Assembly: GCA_905221605.1 (NCBI GenBank)
Contig: CAJNDS010002734.1
Coordinates: 562,279 to 626,278, forward strand
From: Symbiodinium natans
Lineage: Eukaryota; Sar; Dinophyceae; Suessiales; Symbiodiniaceae
Direction: 5' to 3'
Length of the DNA: 64,000 nucleotides
Shown piece by piece: positions 62,120 to 64,000 of this stretch. Both the position numbers and the translations under genes were made by a program. The notes under the pieces were generated by a model. It searched no databases and was not told where the DNA came from. It saw only the letters and a list, made by a program, of their open reading frames with translations. Position 1 is the stretch's first letter. The number at the start of each line of letters is the position of its first letter.

Positions 62120-62197
62120 GTTTAGGTTTAGGGTTGAGGGTTTAGGGTTTAGGGTTTAGGGTTTAGGGTTTAGGGTTTAGGGTTTAGGGTTTAGGGC
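62120..62197 (+). repeat. Telomere-like array (TTTAGGG)11
   Basis: Ten to eleven units with one TTGAGGG variant. Confidence 0.95.
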
Positions 62198-62797
62198 TAC
62201 TAGGAGGGTTTAAGGACAACGCCACCCTCAAAAAACTGGGTTGCGTGCAGTTGTCGTTCTTTCGGTAGAACCTCCGAAGGACCCGCTCCATGACCTGCAC
62301 GGTCTTAGGATGATTACGAGTCTGGGTCGCTCTAAAAGTACAGTATGTATAATTGTACAGTATGTATACACATATGTATATATGATTATACATATACCTT
62401 ATTGTTTATGTCACGTTACGTATACATATACAGGTTATCTACTATAGCTTCTACAGAATTACACGTTATACGCTCTACAGCTTACATTTAAAAATGAATG
62501 CACTGCATCAACCTTGACATTCTTTTCTCAAGCACTCGGATATATTCTATAACATCCAAGCCTTGCGCTTGCGGTTGGACCGCAGGTGGAGCTCCAACAC
62601 CTGGTTTGGGCGCACTGCATGCAACATGGTATCTATGTATACATCTAAAAGATGCTTCTCCTACTTCTTCAAGAATCGTATATGTATATATATATATATA
62701 TATGCATATATTTGTTTTTGAGTTTATATTTATATTTATATGTATACATGCAACTTGCACAGAGGCCCAAAAGGGGCCCCCAGAATCTTCTTGGCCC

Positions 62798-62882
62798 ACT
62801 TGCAGGTTCATGGGTAGCCATAAGTGGGGTTATGAGTAGAGTATCTATGATTCTAACTGGTTATAACCTTCTTTAGGGTACC
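62798..62882. mobile_element. M1 element, left part
   Basis: Opens 'ACTTGCAGGTTCATGGGTAG', continues 'ATAAGTGGGGTTATGAGTAG' and 'GGTTATAACC', then runs into a telomere-like array without its right terminal repeat. Confidence 0.65.
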
Positions 62883-62942
62883 CTAAACCCGAAACCCTAA
62901 ACCCGAAACCCTAAACCCTAAACCCTAAACCCGAAACCCTAA
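62883..62942 (-). repeat. Telomere-like array
   Basis: CCCTAAA alternating with CCCGAAA. Confidence 0.9.
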
Positions 62943-63028
62943 CGTACTCTTAGGCCCGCGCGGTGCCCTCTAGGCCACCCGCGCCGCTGGGCTTCTGGCA
63001 CCAGAAGCCCTGCCTGGCATCTTCGCTC

Positions 63029-63128
63029 GTTAGGGTTCAGGGTTTAGGGTTTAGGGTTTAGGGTTTAGGGTCTAGGGTTTAGGGTTTAGGGTTTAGGGTT
63101 TAGGGTTTAGGGTTTAGGGTTTAGGGTT
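63029..63128 (+). repeat. Telomere-like array (TTTAGGG)14
   Basis: About 14 units, nearly perfect. It faces the CCCTAAA array that ends at 62942. Confidence 0.95.
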
Positions 63129-63499
63129 CCAGAAGCCTGTAAGCTAAGAAGGCAAGGAAAGAAGAGAGCTTAGAAAAGAGCGTTGGGTCTACTTCTTTGG
63201 GGGGCGCGCCCGGCCCACGTGGATAATCTTGGGGATGCCAGCCCGAGCGTTTCCCGGAATTCCCAAAGCAGGGGGGCGCCTGGCGGGCGTGGCTACGTAC
63301 TCCTCCACGGCGTAGTGCACTGCCACTCCAATGTCCTCTGTTCTTGGGGTAAATAAAGAAAGGAACTGGACGCTCGCCTTTGGAGGTTGCTGGGATTCTT
63401 TTCTGGCCCAGGGTTTTTTTGGGGTTTGCTTGTTTAGAAAATTAGAAGGGCTCTGAGGGTTCTTGGGTCTTTGTTGGGGTTCTTGCGGTTTTGGGGGAG

Positions 63500-63617
63500 T
63501 TTGGTCGCAACTGCGCCTTCCACAGCTCAGCCAGTCGGGGCATGAAGGCCTTCATGGACCTGAGTGGCTGCGAAAGTCTTCCAGCCGTGTCCCCTCGATA
63601 CTACCCCCCGAGCCCAA

Positions 63618-63657
<40 letters not shown>

Positions 63658-63780
63658 ACCTTTGGTCTCCTCCAAACAGACAACCTGCAACGCCACAAGT
63701 GCTGGGCGCCGCACATTTCCACCCAGGGTCTCTGGGAGAGCGTGATGCAAACCACGGTGCTCATCCCTTGGAGTTGTCAC
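63500..63780 (-). CDS. Possible exons around a poly-C tract
   Basis: Minus frames read 'DEHRGLHHALPETLGGNV' with 'RRPALVAL' (about 63755-63672) and, after the C run, AG followed by 'SMKAFMPRLAELWKAQLRPN' (about 63560-63495). The C run would be the polypyrimidine tract of the intervening intron. No family is recognised. Confidence 0.35.
63618..63656. repeat. Homopolymer G run of about 39
   Basis: The longest single-base run in the window. It reads as poly-C in the direction of the possible gene. Its true length may be affected by sequencing error. Confidence 0.9.
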
Positions 63781-64000
63781 AGATAGATCCAGGGCTTAGT
63801 TGTCCAGTAACCTGGGGGAACTAAAGGTTAACCTTTGGGATCAAAACGGGAATATAAATTACCCCAAAAAGGTATTGAAGGTTACCTACCCTACAACCAA
63901 GAGGGTCAGCGCAGAACCGCAATGTGCCGCAATGCAATGAGGCCGCCACGGTTGGCGCAAGCCAGCAGCTCGCACGCCTCACAGCCAACCGGACCAACAG

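Noticed and set aside
1-64000. tRNA, rRNA, spliced-leader RNA, CRISPR arrays, bacterial promoters or operons
   Set aside because: Looked for conserved words by eye (for example the spliced-leader core) and found none. The exon-intron structure rules out a bacterial genome, although a proper covariance-model scan was not possible.

Overview
The window looks like nuclear DNA of a dinoflagellate, probably of the Suessiales/Symbiodiniaceae type. Four things point there. (i) More than 30 tracts of plant-type telomere repeat (TTTAGGG/CCCTAAA) are scattered through introns and intergenic DNA. (ii) Nearly every gene I can support lies on the minus strand, as in dinoflagellate one-way gene arrays. (iii) Genes are split into short exons whose introns start with GC, GA or GT and end in AG followed by G. 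(iv) The gene content fits: PPR proteins, voltage-gated channels and bacterial-type genes. I saw no rRNA, tRNA, CRISPR or spliced-leader gene. No genus can be named from the sequence alone.

Layout. 0.35-1.7 kb: a secreted PAN/apple-domain protein. 4.2-10.05 kb: exon fragments, then a multi-exon gene made of two alternating Cys-rich modules (A and B), with a recent tandem duplication inside it. 11.1-20.2 kb: an apparently intact 9.1 kb non-LTR retrotransposon with telomere-type repeats at both ends. 20.2-23.3 kb: telomere-like arrays and small inverted-repeat elements. 23.3-30.3 kb: a PP2C motif exon, a bacterial-type family-3 solute-binding protein gene, a BolA-like gene and an unidentified multi-exon gene. 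30.7-34.6 kb: an uninterrupted PPR-RluA pseudouridine synthase fusion and a PP2C phosphatase. 36.6-42.5 kb: unidentified exons and a SpoVS-domain gene. 43.2-46.5 kb: a six-helix voltage-gated cation channel with an EF-hand. 47.4-55.6 kb: two helical-repeat/TPR genes, one with a CFAP70-like stretch. 55.85-59.6 kb: an unidentified 493-residue ORF and another multi-exon gene. 59.8-64 kb: mostly AT-rich and telomere-like repeats.

Three families of about 95-130 bp elements with terminal inverted repeats (called M1, M2 and M3 here) recur at least 18 times. Several copies fill or sit inside introns, including introns of two genes of bacterial type, which should have had no ancestral introns. This makes them candidate introners. 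The splice sites I propose were checked by whether they restore the reading frame and a known protein family (BolA, PP2C, SpoVS, solute-binding protein). All of this is read by eye, without any search, so exon ends marked approximate are approximate.
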